From Burkholderiales bacterium (GTDB taxonomy: Bacteria; Pseudomonadota; Gammaproteobacteria; Burkholderiales; Casimicrobiaceae), in the NCBI GenBank assembly GCA_015075645.1, contig JABTUF010000001.1:248001-312000 (forward strand): DNA of 64,000 nt, read 5' to 3'. This document shows positions 1 to 8,679 of this stretch, one piece after another. Numbering within the stretch: the first letter of the stretch is position 1; the number at the start of each line of letters is the position of its first letter. The position numbers were made by a program, and so were the translations under genes. The notes under the pieces are model-generated. The model was not told the origin of the DNA and made no database searches. It worked only from the letters and a program-made list of their open reading frames with translations.

Positions 1-4
1 TGGT

Positions 5-1213
5 TCAATGCGCCGCCCACTGCACCGTGCCGAGGTCGATGCCCTCCTCGTGCATCTCCCACAGCGGCGAGAGTTCGCGCAGCTTCGCGATCTTCCGCTC
101 GAGGAGGTCGACCGTGTAGTCGATGTCCGCCGGCGTGGTGAACCGGCCGACGGTGAAACGGATCGAGCTGTGCGCGAGTTCGTCGCTGCGCCCGAGCGCC
201 CGCAGCACGTACGACGGCTCGAGCGACGCCGACGTGCAGGCCGAGCCCGACGAGACCGCCACGTCCTTGATCGCCATGATGAGGCTCTCGCCCTCGACGA
301 AATTGAAGCTGACGTTCAGGTTGTGCGGCACGCGGTGCGCGAGGCTGCCGTTCACGTAGACCTCGGGAATGTCGGACAGTCCCTTCCACAAGCGATCGCG
401 CAGCGCGCGGATGCGCTCGCACTCCTCGGCCATCTCGGCCTTCGCGATGCGGAACGCCTCGCCCATGCCGACGATCTGGTGGGTCGGGAGCGTGCCGGAG
501 CGCATGCCGCGCTCGTGTCCGCCGCCGTGCATCTGCGCCTCGATGCGCACGCGCGGCTTGCGCCGCACGAACAGCGCGCCCACGCCCTTCGGTCCGTAGG
601 TCTTGTGCGCGGAGAAGCTCATCAGGTCGGCCTTGAGCGTCGCGAGGTCGATCGGCAGCTTGCCGGTCGCCTGCGCCGCGTCGACGTGGAAGACGATCCC
701 CCGCTTGCGGCAGGCCTCGCCCATCGCCGCGACGTCCTGCACGACGCCGATCTCGTTGTTCACCATCATCACCGACACGACGATCGTGTCGGGACGCAGC
801 GCGGCCTCGAACGACGCGAGCGGCACCATCCCCTCGGCGTCGACGTCGAGCCAGGTGACCTCGAAGCCCTCGCGCTCGAGTTCGCGCATCGTGTCGAGCG
901 TCGCCTTGTGCTCGGTCTTCACCGTGACCAGGTGCCGGCCCTTGTCCTTGTAGAAGTGCGCGGCGCCCTTCAACGCGAGGTTGATCGACTCGGTCGCGCC
1001 CGAGGTCCACACGATCTCGCGCGGATCGCAGTTGACGAGCGCAGCGACGTGCCCGCGGGCCTTCTCCACCGCCTCCTCCGCCGCCCAGCCGTACGCGTGC
1101 GAACGCGACGCCGGGTTGCCGAAGTTCTCGGTGAGCCAGGGAATCATCGCCTGCGCGACGCGCGGGTCCACCGGCGTCGTCGCGGAGTAGTCGAGGTAGA
1201 TCGGCAGTTTCAT
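5..1213 (-). CDS. iscS: Cysteine desulfurase IscS
   Basis: PLP-dependent enzyme that removes sulfur from L-cysteine and passes it as persulfide to Fe-S scaffolds and tRNA thiolation. The protein is 402 aa, close to E. coli IscS (404). The PLP lysine is K204 in [10 protein letters not shown]. The mobile-loop catalytic cysteine is C326 in [10 protein letters not shown]. The reading frame is open further upstream, but the ATG at 1213 begins the family N-terminus ([14 protein letters not shown]), so that start was chosen. It lies 23 bp downstream of iscR on the same strand. The scaffold gene iscU would be expected next, beyond the left edge of the window. Family assignment is secure. Confidence 0.97.
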   Translation of the reverse strand: MKLPIYLDYSATTPVDPRVAQAMIPWLTENFGNPASRSHAYGWAAEEAVEKARGHVAALVNCDPREIVWTSGATESINLALKGAAHFYKDKGRHLVTVKTEHKATLDTMRELEREGFEVTWLDVDAEGMVPLASFEAALRPDTIVVSVMMVNNEIGVVQDVAAMGEACRKRGIVFHVDAAQATGKLPIDLATLKADLMSFSAHKTYGPKGVGALFVRRKPRVRIEAQMHGGGHERGMRSGTLPTHQIVGMGEAFRIAKAEMAEECERIRALRDRLWKGLSDIPEVYVNGSLAHRVPHNLNVSFNFVEGESLIMAIKDVAVSSGSACTSASLEPSYVLRALGRSDELAHSSIRFTVGRFTTPADIDYTVDLLERKIAKLRELSPLWEMHEEGIDLGTVQWAAH

Positions 1214-1236
1214 GGCGGCATCCGGACGTGGGAGGT

Positions 1237-1719
1237 TCAGGCAGCGACGGGTTCGGACGAGCGCCGGCTCGGTCGCCGATGGTCGTGCAGCACCACCGGT
1301 TCGCCGTCCGCGGGCGCGGCCTGCTGGCGCACGAGTTCGGCGAGCGTGATCGAGCCCAGGTAGGCGAAGATGTGCGCGTTGAGCCCGGACCACAACTCGT
1401 GGGTCATGCAGCGTTTGTCGTCGTGGCAGTTCTCGCGTCCGCCGCATTGCGTCGCGTCGATCGGCTCGTCGACGGCGAGGATCACGTCGGCGACCGAGAT
1501 CGTGTCGCCTCCGCGCGCGAGGTTGTAACCGCCGCCCGGCCCGCGCACGCTGTCCACCAATCCCGCCCGGCGCAGCTTGCCGAACAACTGCTCCAGGTAG
1601 GAGAGCGAGATCTTCTGCCGCTCCGACACCGCCGCGAGCGTCACCGGGCCGCGCTGGCCCTGCATCGCCACGTCGATCATCGCGGTCACCGCGAACCGGC
1701 CCTTCGTCGTCAGGCGCAT
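1237..1719 (-). CDS. iscR: Fe-S cluster-sensing transcription regulator IscR (Rrf2 family)
   Basis: Winged-helix regulator that binds a [2Fe-2S] cluster and represses the isc operon when loaded. The 160-aa protein starts [14 protein letters not shown]. The cluster ligands are visible as C92, C98, C104 and H107 in the pattern C-x5-C-x5-C-x2-H, the same numbering as E. coli. The frame stays open to 1848, but that extension would run through the promoter and operator, so the ATG at 1719 was chosen. The C-terminus ends in a short basic tail. It is first in an iscR-iscS transcription unit and probably represses itself through the operator at 1820-1850. Confidence 0.97.
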   Translation of the reverse strand: MRLTTKGRFAVTAMIDVAMQGQRGPVTLAAVSERQKISLSYLEQLFGKLRRAGLVDSVRGPGGGYNLARGGDTISVADVILAVDEPIDATQCGGRENCHDDKRCMTHELWSGLNAHIFAYLGSITLAELVRQQAAPADGEPVVLHDHRRPSRRSSEPVAA

Positions 1720-1819
1720 GGTGGGATCCTCGTTTCCGACGGATCGTCGCCGCTCGACTGCCGCGGCGAACGACCGTTCGTTGCCCAAGTCTTCGGAAGG
1801 AAATGCCCCTCCGATGTGA

Positions 1820-1850
1820 ATTGTCCTATACCCGAATGATTTAGTCAACT
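1820..1850 (-). promoter_or_regulatory. iscR promoter with overlapping type 1 IscR operator
   Basis: On the minus strand a -35 box TTGACT (1848-1843) is followed after 17 bp by GACAAT (1825-1820). The spacer carries TTGACT-AAATCA-TTCGGGTAT, which resembles the type 1 IscR sites in proteobacterial isc promoters. Box spacing and position, about 100 bp upstream of the iscR ATG, fit autoregulation. The match is to consensus recalled from the literature; no motif scan was run. Confidence 0.75.
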
Positions 1851-1865
1851 ATAACTGCCGCAAGT

Positions 1866-2618
1866 TCAACGCAGCGACCGATCGATCTGACCGGGATCGA
1901 AGCCATCGGCCAGGTTCCGATCCTCGTCGCTGGATACGCCCTGGCGCCGCAGGTCCGCGACCAGGCGGTCGAGCCTCGCATCGGTCGCGGCCGCGTGGTC
2001 GAGGAGTTTGTGGATCGCCAGGACCATCGGGTCGTCGACCTCCTTGCCGATCGCATAGGCCGAGAATCCCAGCTTGTCCGCCTGCTCCTGCCGCTGCCCG
2101 TCATCGGCCTCGTGGATGCGGGCGGGAATGCCGACGGCGGTCACTCCCGCGGGCACGTCGCGCACGACCACCGCGTTCGAGCCCACCTTCGCACCGTCTC
2201 CGACGCTGATCGGCCCGAGGATCTTCGCCCCGGCGCCCACCACGACGTTCCGCCCGAGCGTCGGGTGGCGTTTGCCCTTGTTCCACGACGTACCGCCGAG
2301 CGTGACCCCGTGGTAGAGCGTCGTGTCGTCGCCGATCTCGGCGGTCTCGCCGATCACGATCCCCATGCCGTGGTCGATGAAGACCCGCCGCCCGATCGTC
2401 GCGCCGGGGTGGATCTCGATGCCGGTGAGGAACCGACCCAGGTGCGAGACGAGCCGCGCGAACCACTTGAATCCGCCGCGCCACAGGCGGTTCGCCACGG
2501 CACGGTGCCACAGGAGCGCGTGCAGGCCCGGATAGCAGGTGAGCACCTCGAAGCGCGTGCGCGCCGCGGGGTCGCGGTCGAACACGACGGCGATGTCTTC
2601 GCGGAGGCGGTCGAACAT
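1866..2618 (-). CDS. cysE: Serine O-acetyltransferase
   Basis: Makes O-acetyl-L-serine from serine and acetyl-CoA, the committed step of cysteine synthesis and hence the source of sulfur for IscS. The 250-aa protein has a short helical N-terminal domain and a left-handed beta-helix of hexapeptide repeats (about residues 65-165). It carries the catalytic-site signature [11 protein letters not shown] and the acetyl-CoA loop [10 protein letters not shown]. The C-terminal tail of about 75 residues is longer than in minimal CysE proteins. It lies just upstream of the iscR promoter on the same strand, a common betaproteobacterial order. It could be co-transcribed with iscR or separately controlled. 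Confidence 0.96.
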   Translation of the reverse strand: MFDRLREDIAVVFDRDPAARTRFEVLTCYPGLHALLWHRAVANRLWRGGFKWFARLVSHLGRFLTGIEIHPGATIGRRVFIDHGMGIVIGETAEIGDDTTLYHGVTLGGTSWNKGKRHPTLGRNVVVGAGAKILGPISVGDGAKVGSNAVVVRDVPAGVTAVGIPARIHEADDGQRQEQADKLGFSAYAIGKEVDDPMVLAIHKLLDHAAATDARLDRLVADLRRQGVSSDEDRNLADGFDPGQIDRSLR

Positions 2619-2686
2619 GGGGAAATCGTCTCATATCCGATCATTTCGCTCAAGTATTCGCCGGCAGCCTCGGCGAAGCCCCTTGC

Positions 2687-2692
2687 TACACT
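2687..2692 (+). promoter_or_regulatory. Possible -10 box upstream of the hydrolase gene
   Basis: TACACT in the context CTTGCTACACTGG lies 39 bp before the ATG at 2732. No convincing -35 box is visible. Listed as a weak candidate only. Confidence 0.3.
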
Positions 2693-2731
2693 GGATCGCT
2701 CCTCCCTCGACACCTCCCGAAGCGCATTCCG

Positions 2732-3565
2732 ATGCCGGACGGCTCCGCCCCACGAGCGCAGGCCGCGGTCCACATTGCGGCGGAGCGCTGGCTGCCTGCC
2801 GGCAGTGCTCGGGCCGTGGTCGTGTTCATGCACGGCCTGGGCGAGCATCGCCGCGCGCGGCCCTACCCGCCGTTCTACCAGGCGCTGGCGGCGCGAGGAT
2901 TCGCCGTGCTGGCGTTCGACCTGCGCGGCCACGGCGAGTCGCAGGGTCCGCGGTTGTACGCGCGCGACTTGGGCGTGCTGACCCGGGACCTGTCGCATGC
3001 GATCGACCTCGCCGCCGACGAGGCGGACGGTCGGCCCGTGTTCGTGATGGGCGGGAGCCTCGGAGGATTGCTCGCGCTCACTGCGGCGTTCGAACCGCAC
3101 GACAGTCTCGCCGGCATCATCGCCGGCGCTCCGGCGCTCGACGCGAGCGGCGCGACCGGATTCGCACGACGGATGCTGCCGCTCCTCGGCCGGCTCGCGC
3201 CGCGCCTGCGCCTCGATCCGGGGCTCGACCTCTCGGGCATCACGCGCGATTCGCGCGCGCTCGCCCTCTACCTGGACGATCCGCGCCTGCAACTCGGGAA
3301 GATCACGCCGGGTCTCGCCCGCGCCGCGCTCGACGGCATCGAACTCGTGATGCGCCGCGCCGACGACCTCGCGGTGCCGCTCCTCCTGATGCACGGGCTC
3401 GCCGATCGCATCGTGCCGCCGGACGGCACGATCGCGCTCCACGCGATCGCCGGCGCGCGCGACAAGACGCTCAGGACCTATCCGGAGGCCTTCCACCACC
3501 TGCTCCTCGACGTGCGCGACGAGACCACGCGCGACGTGCTCGCTTGGCTCGAGGCGCGGAGCTGA
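2732..3565 (+). CDS. Alpha/beta hydrolase, monoacylglycerol lipase-like (serine aminopeptidase S33 family)
   Basis: Predicted soluble serine hydrolase of 277 aa acting on ester or acylglycerol substrates; the exact substrate is unknown. The oxyanion region FMHGLGEHR (about 32-40) and nucleophile elbow GGSLGG (Ser109) are clear. An acid in HGLADRIVPP (about D225) and a histidine in AFHHLLLD (about H254) complete the triad. The order and spacing match the lysophospholipase/monoacylglycerol lipase branch (COG2267). It is transcribed away from cysE and converges with the DUF3667 gene, with only 49 bp between stop codons. No signal peptide is seen. Confidence 0.85.
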   Translation: MPDGSAPRAQAAVHIAAERWLPAGSARAVVVFMHGLGEHRRARPYPPFYQALAARGFAVLAFDLRGHGESQGPRLYARDLGVLTRDLSHAIDLAADEADGRPVFVMGGSLGGLLALTAAFEPHDSLAGIIAGAPALDASGATGFARRMLPLLGRLAPRLRLDPGLDLSGITRDSRALALYLDDPRLQLGKITPGLARAALDGIELVMRRADDLAVPLLLMHGLADRIVPPDGTIALHAIAGARDKTLRTYPEAFHHLLLDVRDETTRDVLAWLEARS

Positions 3566-3614
3566 ACGTCGGATGGCCGCGCGGTGCGCGCGCTGCCGCG
3601 CATCGGCGCGTCCG

Positions 3615-4682
3615 CTACCGGAACAGCACCGCGGCCACCAGCAACACGCCGGTCGCCAGCAGGAAGACGAGCGCGTAGGCGATCGAGGCGACGGCGGACC
3701 GGACGAAGACGCCGGCCCATCGCCCGCCGTACACGACATGCATCGACACCACGAGGTAGACCACGACCCACGCGCTGAGGAGCAGGCTCGCGGGGCCGCG
3801 ATCGACGACCACGCCGAGCGTGGCGGCGAGCGCGACGAACGCGTGGTTGTGCGCGCCGTAGACCAGATGCTCCGCGTAGCGCCGCGGTCGGCCCGGATAG
3901 CGCTGCGCCCTCCCGAGGTAGAGCACCTGCATCAGCAGCGCGAACACGGGGAGCATCGCCACGAGCGCGTACGGGCCGAACCGCACCATGCCCGCGACGA
4001 CCGCGCGCAGTTTCTCGTCGCGGTCGAGGCGGTTGAAGCTCTCGAAGCGCCCGGCGATGCGGCGCGCCAGCGGCGAATCGATTCCGCCGATGCGAAAGTC
4101 GAGGTTCTCGTCGATCTCGAGCCTCGCGGCGCCGACCTCGAACGTGAGCGGCGCCCCCTGCACGTCGATGGCCGGTGCATTCGCGACGGCTGGCGGCGCA
4201 TCGACGCGCCCGGGTTCGCCTGCCCGCGGTCTTGGCGCCGGCGCCGCCGGGGATGCGTTCGCGCCGGAATCCGCGGAGGTCGGGTTGACCGCGATCAGCA
4301 CGTGCCGGTCGTCGCCGGTGATGCGGATCGCCGCGAACAGCACGATCGCGAGCACCAGCACGAGCCGCGCCGGACGCACGTACCGCGCGCGCCTGCCCGT
4401 CAGGTATTCGCGCGTGAGGTGGCCGGGACGCGTGGCGAGGAGCGCGAGCGTGCGCCACATCGTGCCGTCGAACGCGACGTAGCGGCCCGCCGCCTCGCGC
4501 ATGAAGACGCCGGCCTTCGGCAACGCGAGCGTCGTCTCCTGCCCGCAGGCCGGGCACCAGGCCCCGGGCGCCTCGGCGCCGCAGTTGCGGCAGGCGGTCT
4601 CGCCCGGCGGGCGGGCGGGTTCCGCCGCGCGCGCTCGTCGCGCGAACGGCCACGCGCGCGCGCGTCGGGTCCGGGCGCTCAT
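3615..4682 (-). CDS. DUF3667-type membrane protein with N-terminal zinc ribbon
   Basis: The 355-aa protein begins with a basic tail and a rubredoxin-like zinc ribbon (CRNCGAEAPGAWCPACGQ, two CxxC pairs, about residues 33-50). A loop and first membrane segment follow (LVLVLAIVLFAAI). A low-complexity periplasmic region rich in Ala and Pro comes next, and three or four hydrophobic helices fill the C-terminal half. This architecture fits DUF3667 proteins, whose function is unknown. The ATG at 4682 overlaps the trmJ stop by 4 bp, so it is probably translationally coupled to trmJ. A longer open frame upstream belongs to the shadow of trmJ and suhB and was not used. Confidence 0.75.
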   Translation of the reverse strand: MSARTRRARAWPFARRARAAEPARPPGETACRNCGAEAPGAWCPACGQETTLALPKAGVFMREAAGRYVAFDGTMWRTLALLATRPGHLTREYLTGRRARYVRPARLVLVLAIVLFAAIRITGDDRHVLIAVNPTSADSGANASPAAPAPRPRAGEPGRVDAPPAVANAPAIDVQGAPLTFEVGAARLEIDENLDFRIGGIDSPLARRIAGRFESFNRLDRDEKLRAVVAGMVRFGPYALVAMLPVFALLMQVLYLGRAQRYPGRPRRYAEHLVYGAHNHAFVALAATLGVVVDRGPASLLLSAWVVVYLVVSMHVVYGGRWAGVFVRSAVASIAYALVFLLATGVLLVAAVLFR

Positions 4683-5425
4683 CTCGCCTTGCCGATCAAC
4701 TGGTCGATGCGCGCGAGGATGCCGCGCAGGATGTTCACCTCCTCGCGTTCGAGGCCGCTTCGCGCGAACAGGCGACGCAGGCGCGGCATCAGCCGGCGCG
4801 GCATCTCGGGATGCAGGAAGCGCATCGCGACGAACGTGCGCTCGGCGTGCGCTGCGAGCGCCTCGACCGCCTCGCTCGTCGCCGGCGCGAAGCGCGGCGC
4901 GCGCCACGCCAGGTCGCCGAAGGCCGCGATGCGCGCCTCGTAGGCGGCGACCTGTACCGCGGCGGCGAGGTTGAGCGACGAGAACGCGGGATCGGCCGGA
5001 ATCGTCGCGACCGCGGTGCAACGCGCGAGGTCGCCGTTGGAAAGGCCCGACATCTCGGTGCCGAACACGAACGCCGCTTCGCGGCCCTTGCGGATCGAGT
5101 CGATCGCGAGACTGGCCGCTTCCCGAGCGGTCAGCACGGCGCCCGCGAACGCACGCGGCCGCGCGGTGAAGCCGATCGCGCATGCGACGCCGTCGAGCGC
5201 CGCGCCCAGGTCGTCGACGACGCGGGCGCCTGCGAGCAGGGCGGTCGCGCCGGTCGCGCGAGCCGTCGCTTCGGGATCGGGAAAGCGCGCGGGAGCGACG
5301 AGCACGAGCCGCGCGAGGCCCATCGCGTGCATCGCGCGCGCGGACGCACCGATGTTCCCCGGATGGCTCGTCGCGACGAGCACGACCCCGAGGCGGTCGA
5401 GCGTGGGCACAGTGGCGTCGTCCAT
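4679..5425 (-). CDS. trmJ: tRNA (cytidine/uridine-2'-O-)-methyltransferase TrmJ
   Basis: SPOUT-family enzyme that 2'-O-methylates position 32 of the tRNA anticodon loop using SAM. The protein is 248 aa (E. coli TrmJ 246). It starts at MDDATVPTLDRLGVVLVATSHPGNIGASARAM, here split as the VATSHPGNIGASARAM substrate motif near residues 17-32. The knot region carries FVFGTEMSGLSN and SSLNLAAAVQVAAYE, the typical SAM-binding trefoil motifs. Neighbours are suhB (divergent, 82 bp away) and the overlapping DUF3667 gene. The trmJ-suhB divergent pair also occurs in other proteobacteria. Confidence 0.94.
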   Translation of the reverse strand: MDDATVPTLDRLGVVLVATSHPGNIGASARAMHAMGLARLVLVAPARFPDPEATARATGATALLAGARVVDDLGAALDGVACAIGFTARPRAFAGAVLTAREAASLAIDSIRKGREAAFVFGTEMSGLSNGDLARCTAVATIPADPAFSSLNLAAAVQVAAYEARIAAFGDLAWRAPRFAPATSEAVEALAAHAERTFVAMRFLHPEMPRRLMPRLRRLFARSGLEREEVNILRGILARIDQLIGKAR

Positions 5426-5507
5426 GGTTGAGAGGCGAACGCGCGTAGAATAACGGCATCCCCGCCTTCTTTCCGCGCGCCGCAGGCCGCCCGCGCGACC
5501 GACCCCC

Positions 5508-6332
5508 ATGCATCCGATGCTCACGACCGCCGTCAAGGCGGCACGCCGCGCCGGCAACATCATCAACCGCGGCGCCCGCGACCTCGACCTCCTGAAGGTG
5601 AGTTCGAAGGGACCCAAGGACTTCGTGAGCGAGATCGACCACGCGGCCGAGGCGGCGATCGTCGACACGCTCCTCGGCGCCTATCCCGACCACGCGATCC
5701 TCGCCGAGGAGGGCACCGCCAAGGGCCGGAACGAGGCGGCCGAGCACGTCTGGGTGATCGATCCGCTCGACGGCACGACCAACTTCCTGCACGGCTTCCC
5801 GCAGTACTGCGTGTCGATCGGCCTGATGCACCGCGGCGTGGTGACGCAGGGCGTCATCTACGACCCGGTGCGCAACGACCTCTTCACCGCCTCGCGCGGA
5901 CGCGGCGCGTTCCTGAACGACCGGCGCATCCGGGTCAGCAAGCGCCAGCACCTGCGCGACTGCCTGGTCGGAACCGGGTTCCCGTTCCGCGACGGCAGCT
6001 ACCTCGACACCTATCTCGCGATGATGCGCGAGATGGTCACGCAGACGGCGGGCCTGCGCCGTCCTGGAGCGGCGGCGCTCGACCTCGCCTATGTGGCCGC
6101 CGGGTGCTACGACGGCTTCTTCGAGGTGGGCTTGAACCCCTGGGACGTCGCCGCCGGCAGCCTCATGGTGCTCGAGGCGGGCGGACTCATCGGCGACCTG
6201 TCCGGCGAGGGCGGCTACCTGCAGAGCGGGCAGGTGATCGCCGCGAACCCGAAGGTGTTCGTGCAGATGGTCCACACGTTGTCGCCTTTTCGTGCCGCGA
6301 TGGTCCGCGACCTGGCCGCCCGCGGAACCTGA
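5508..6332 (+). CDS. suhB: Inositol-1-monophosphatase family protein SuhB
   Basis: Mg2+-dependent phosphatase of 274 aa; SuhB in E. coli also joins the rRNA antitermination complex. The metal-binding motifs are complete: EEG (about residue 69), DPLDGTTN (about 86-93) and the C-terminal [15 protein letters not shown]. The length equals the family norm (267 in E. coli). It is divergent from trmJ. A TAGAAT sequence at 5446-5451 in the 82-bp gap could be a -10 box, though no clear -35 box was found. Confidence 0.95.
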   Translation: MHPMLTTAVKAARRAGNIINRGARDLDLLKVSSKGPKDFVSEIDHAAEAAIVDTLLGAYPDHAILAEEGTAKGRNEAAEHVWVIDPLDGTTNFLHGFPQYCVSIGLMHRGVVTQGVIYDPVRNDLFTASRGRGAFLNDRRIRVSKRQHLRDCLVGTGFPFRDGSYLDTYLAMMREMVTQTAGLRRPGAAALDLAYVAAGCYDGFFEVGLNPWDVAAGSLMVLEAGGLIGDLSGEGGYLQSGQVIAANPKVFVQMVHTLSPFRAAMVRDLAARGT

Positions 6333-6461
6333 CGCGCGACACGACCGGTCCGAATGGTTACCATCGCCAGGCACGCCCGCGCCCGGCGGCGTGGCACCGA
6401 TCTTGCCTCACGCCGGGGCTAGGCCTCGTGCCGGCACGTGATCCGACCGACGGAGTCCCGC

Positions 6462-8630
6462 ATGACCTCCTCCGCTGCCCGCAAGCCGTTTCCCCTGCGT
6501 CGCGCGCTCGTTGCGTTCGCCGCCTTGGCCGCAACGTCCTCGGCGGTCCCTGCGTTCGCCGAGCCGGTTACCGCCTTGCGTGTGATGTTGCACCCGTCCA
6601 CCGCCGCGCGGGGCACGCTGCCGGCGGCGACGCTCGGCAAGCTCGAGCGCGTCGCGGGCGCCTCGCTCACGCTGACCGGAACGACGCGGACCGGCGCCCT
6701 CGAACTGCGCCTCGCCGGACCGCTGGACGAGGTCGGCGCCCAGCGCATCGCCAAGGCGCTGCGCGAGGACCGCTCGGTGCTCTGGGCGCAGCCGATCGTC
6801 GCAGCGCCGGGCGTCGAGAAGCGCGCAGTCCCGGCGGATCCTCGGTTCCAGGCGAACGGCAACCGGCTGATGGTGCGACTCGCCGATGACGTCGCCCCCG
6901 ACTGGCCCGCGCTCGCGCATCGCTTCACGGAATTGCTGGGCACGCCGGTCGCCGCCGAACGCAAGGTCGGCAACGTCTGGTTGCTCGAGATCGCCGTCGC
7001 GCGCCCGCCGGCCGAACTCGCCGCGCTCGCCGCGACGCTGCAGCAGGACGCGGCGGTGATGTATGCGGATCCGGTGCGCCGGATGGTGCCGCAGGTGGTC
7101 CCGAACGATCCGTTGTTCATGAAGCAGTGGTCGCTGCTCGACCCGATCGCCGGCGTGAACGCACCGGCCGCATGGAGCGTGCAGACCGGCGCGCCGTCGA
7201 CCACGGTCGCCGTGATCGACACCGGCATCCTGCCGCATCCGGACCTCGACGGTCGGGTGCTCCCGGGCTACGACTTCGTCACCGACCCGGCGAGCGCGCG
7301 CGACGGCGACGGCCGCGACCCGGACCCCCGCGACGAGGGCGACTGGACCGGCGCCGACGATTGCTATCCGGGGTCGCCCCCGCAGGACTCGTTCTTCCAT
7401 GGACTGTTCGTCAGCGGTCTCATCGCAGCCAACACCGACAACGGCCTCGGCATGGCCGGCATGGATTGGGCGGCGAAGGTCCTGCCGGTGCGCACGCTCG
7501 CGAAATGCGGCGGCACCAACGCCGACGTGTTCGAGGGCATGTTGTGGGCGTCCGGCGTGCAGATCGCCGGCGTCCCGCCCAATCCGAATCCCGCGCGCGT
7601 GATCAACATGAGCCTCGGCGGATACGGCGCATGCGCTTCCGCCATCCAGGAGGCGATCGACGACGCCCTCGCGCAGGGCTCGGTCGTCGTGGTGGCGGCG
7701 GGCAACGCCGCGGACGATGCGGCGAACTGGTCGCCCGCGAACTGCGGCGGCGTCATCACCGTCGGCGCGACCGGCAACACCGGCGATCGCACCGGCTACT
7801 CGAACTACGGCAGGCGCGTCGACCTGTCGGCGCCGGGCGGCGACGGCGACGACGTGTCCTCGCTCGTGCTGTCGACCTACGCGATGGGCGACACCGTGCC
7901 CGGCGAACCGGCCTACGCGATCGCGGCCGGCACCAGCTTCTCGACGCCGCTCGTGTCCGGCACCGCGTCGCTGATGCTCGCGCGCAATCCGCTGCTGACG
8001 CCGGGGCGCGTGCTGTCGATCCTCACCGGCACGACGCGCGATTTCCCGATCGGCACGCAGTGCAGCGCGGGAGGCGTGTGCGGCAGCGGGCTGCTCGACG
8101 CCGGCGCCGCGGTCGCGAGCACGCCACCGGCCACCGGTGCGCTGCCACCCAACGCGGTGCCGGTGCTCGAGTACTACGACGCCGGGTCCGACCACTATTT
8201 CATCACCGCGGATCCCAACGAGATCGCCTACCTCAACCTGTACATGCCGCAGTGGCAGCGCACCGGCGCGGTGTTCTTCGCCTACCCGGCGGCGTTCCTC
8301 GCGCCGCCGGGCGCGCAGCCGGTGTGCCGGTTCTACGCCGGCGGACTCATCGGCTCGCACTTCTTCACGGCGAAGGGCGCGGAATGCGCGTTCGTGCAGT
8401 CGCGCTGGGCAGGCGTGTGGACGCTCGAGAACCCCGCGGTGTTCTACATCGAGGTTCCCGACTCGAACGGCGCCTGCCGCGACGGCACGATTCCGATCCA
8501 CCGCTTCTTCAACAACCGGCAGGACGCCAACCACCGCCACACGCCCGATCTCTCGGTGAGGCGCGCGATGGTCAACCGCAACTGGGTGCCGGAAGGCGCG
8601 AACGGCGTCGCGTTCTGCTCGCCGATCTGA
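6462..8630 (+). CDS. Exported subtilisin-like serine protease (S8) with C-terminal beta-rich extension
   Basis: Predicted secreted protease of 722 aa. Residues 1-33 form a signal peptide (basic start, hydrophobic core, AFA cleavage site), followed by a propeptide-like region to about 215. The catalytic triad is D253 (VAVIDTGI), H313 (FFHGLFVSG) and S492 (AGTSFSTPLVSG), with the oxyanion Asn in VVAAGNAADD. The His motif is HGLFVSG, not the usual HGTHVAG. Residues from about 562 form a domain with paired motifs (EYYDAGSDHYFITADPNE and CRFYAGGLIGSHFFTAKG) like the DUF5648 repeat on some betaproteobacterial exoproteins. An in-frame GTG at 6438 exists, but GGAG at 6452-6455 sits 6 nt before the ATG at 6462. 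Confidence 0.88.
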   Translation: MTSSAARKPFPLRRALVAFAALAATSSAVPAFAEPVTALRVMLHPSTAARGTLPAATLGKLERVAGASLTLTGTTRTGALELRLAGPLDEVGAQRIAKALREDRSVLWAQPIVAAPGVEKRAVPADPRFQANGNRLMVRLADDVAPDWPALAHRFTELLGTPVAAERKVGNVWLLEIAVARPPAELAALAATLQQDAAVMYADPVRRMVPQVVPNDPLFMKQWSLLDPIAGVNAPAAWSVQTGAPSTTVAVIDTGILPHPDLDGRVLPGYDFVTDPASARDGDGRDPDPRDEGDWTGADDCYPGSPPQDSFFHGLFVSGLIAANTDNGLGMAGMDWAAKVLPVRTLAKCGGTNADVFEGMLWASGVQIAGVPPNPNPARVINMSLGGYGACASAIQEAIDDALAQGSVVVVAAGNAADDAANWSPANCGGVITVGATGNTGDRTGYSNYGRRVDLSAPGGDGDDVSSLVLSTYAMGDTVPGEPAYAIAAGTSFSTPLVSGTASLMLARNPLLTPGRVLSILTGTTRDFPIGTQCSAGGVCGSGLLDAGAAVASTPPATGALPPNAVPVLEYYDAGSDHYFITADPNEIAYLNLYMPQWQRTGAVFFAYPAAFLAPPGAQPVCRFYAGGLIGSHFFTAKGAECAFVQSRWAGVWTLENPAVFYIEVPDSNGACRDGTIPIHRFFNNRQDANHRHTPDLSVRRAMVNRNWVPEGANGVAFCSPI

Positions 8631-8679
8631 CTTTCAGGATCAAGCCCTGCGCCGACCCGCGTCGCGGAATCGACGACGA

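Noticed and set aside
1720-1848. In-frame N-terminal extension of iscR by 43 codons
   Set aside because: It runs through the promoter and operator, starts within the -35 box, and is not present in IscR proteins.
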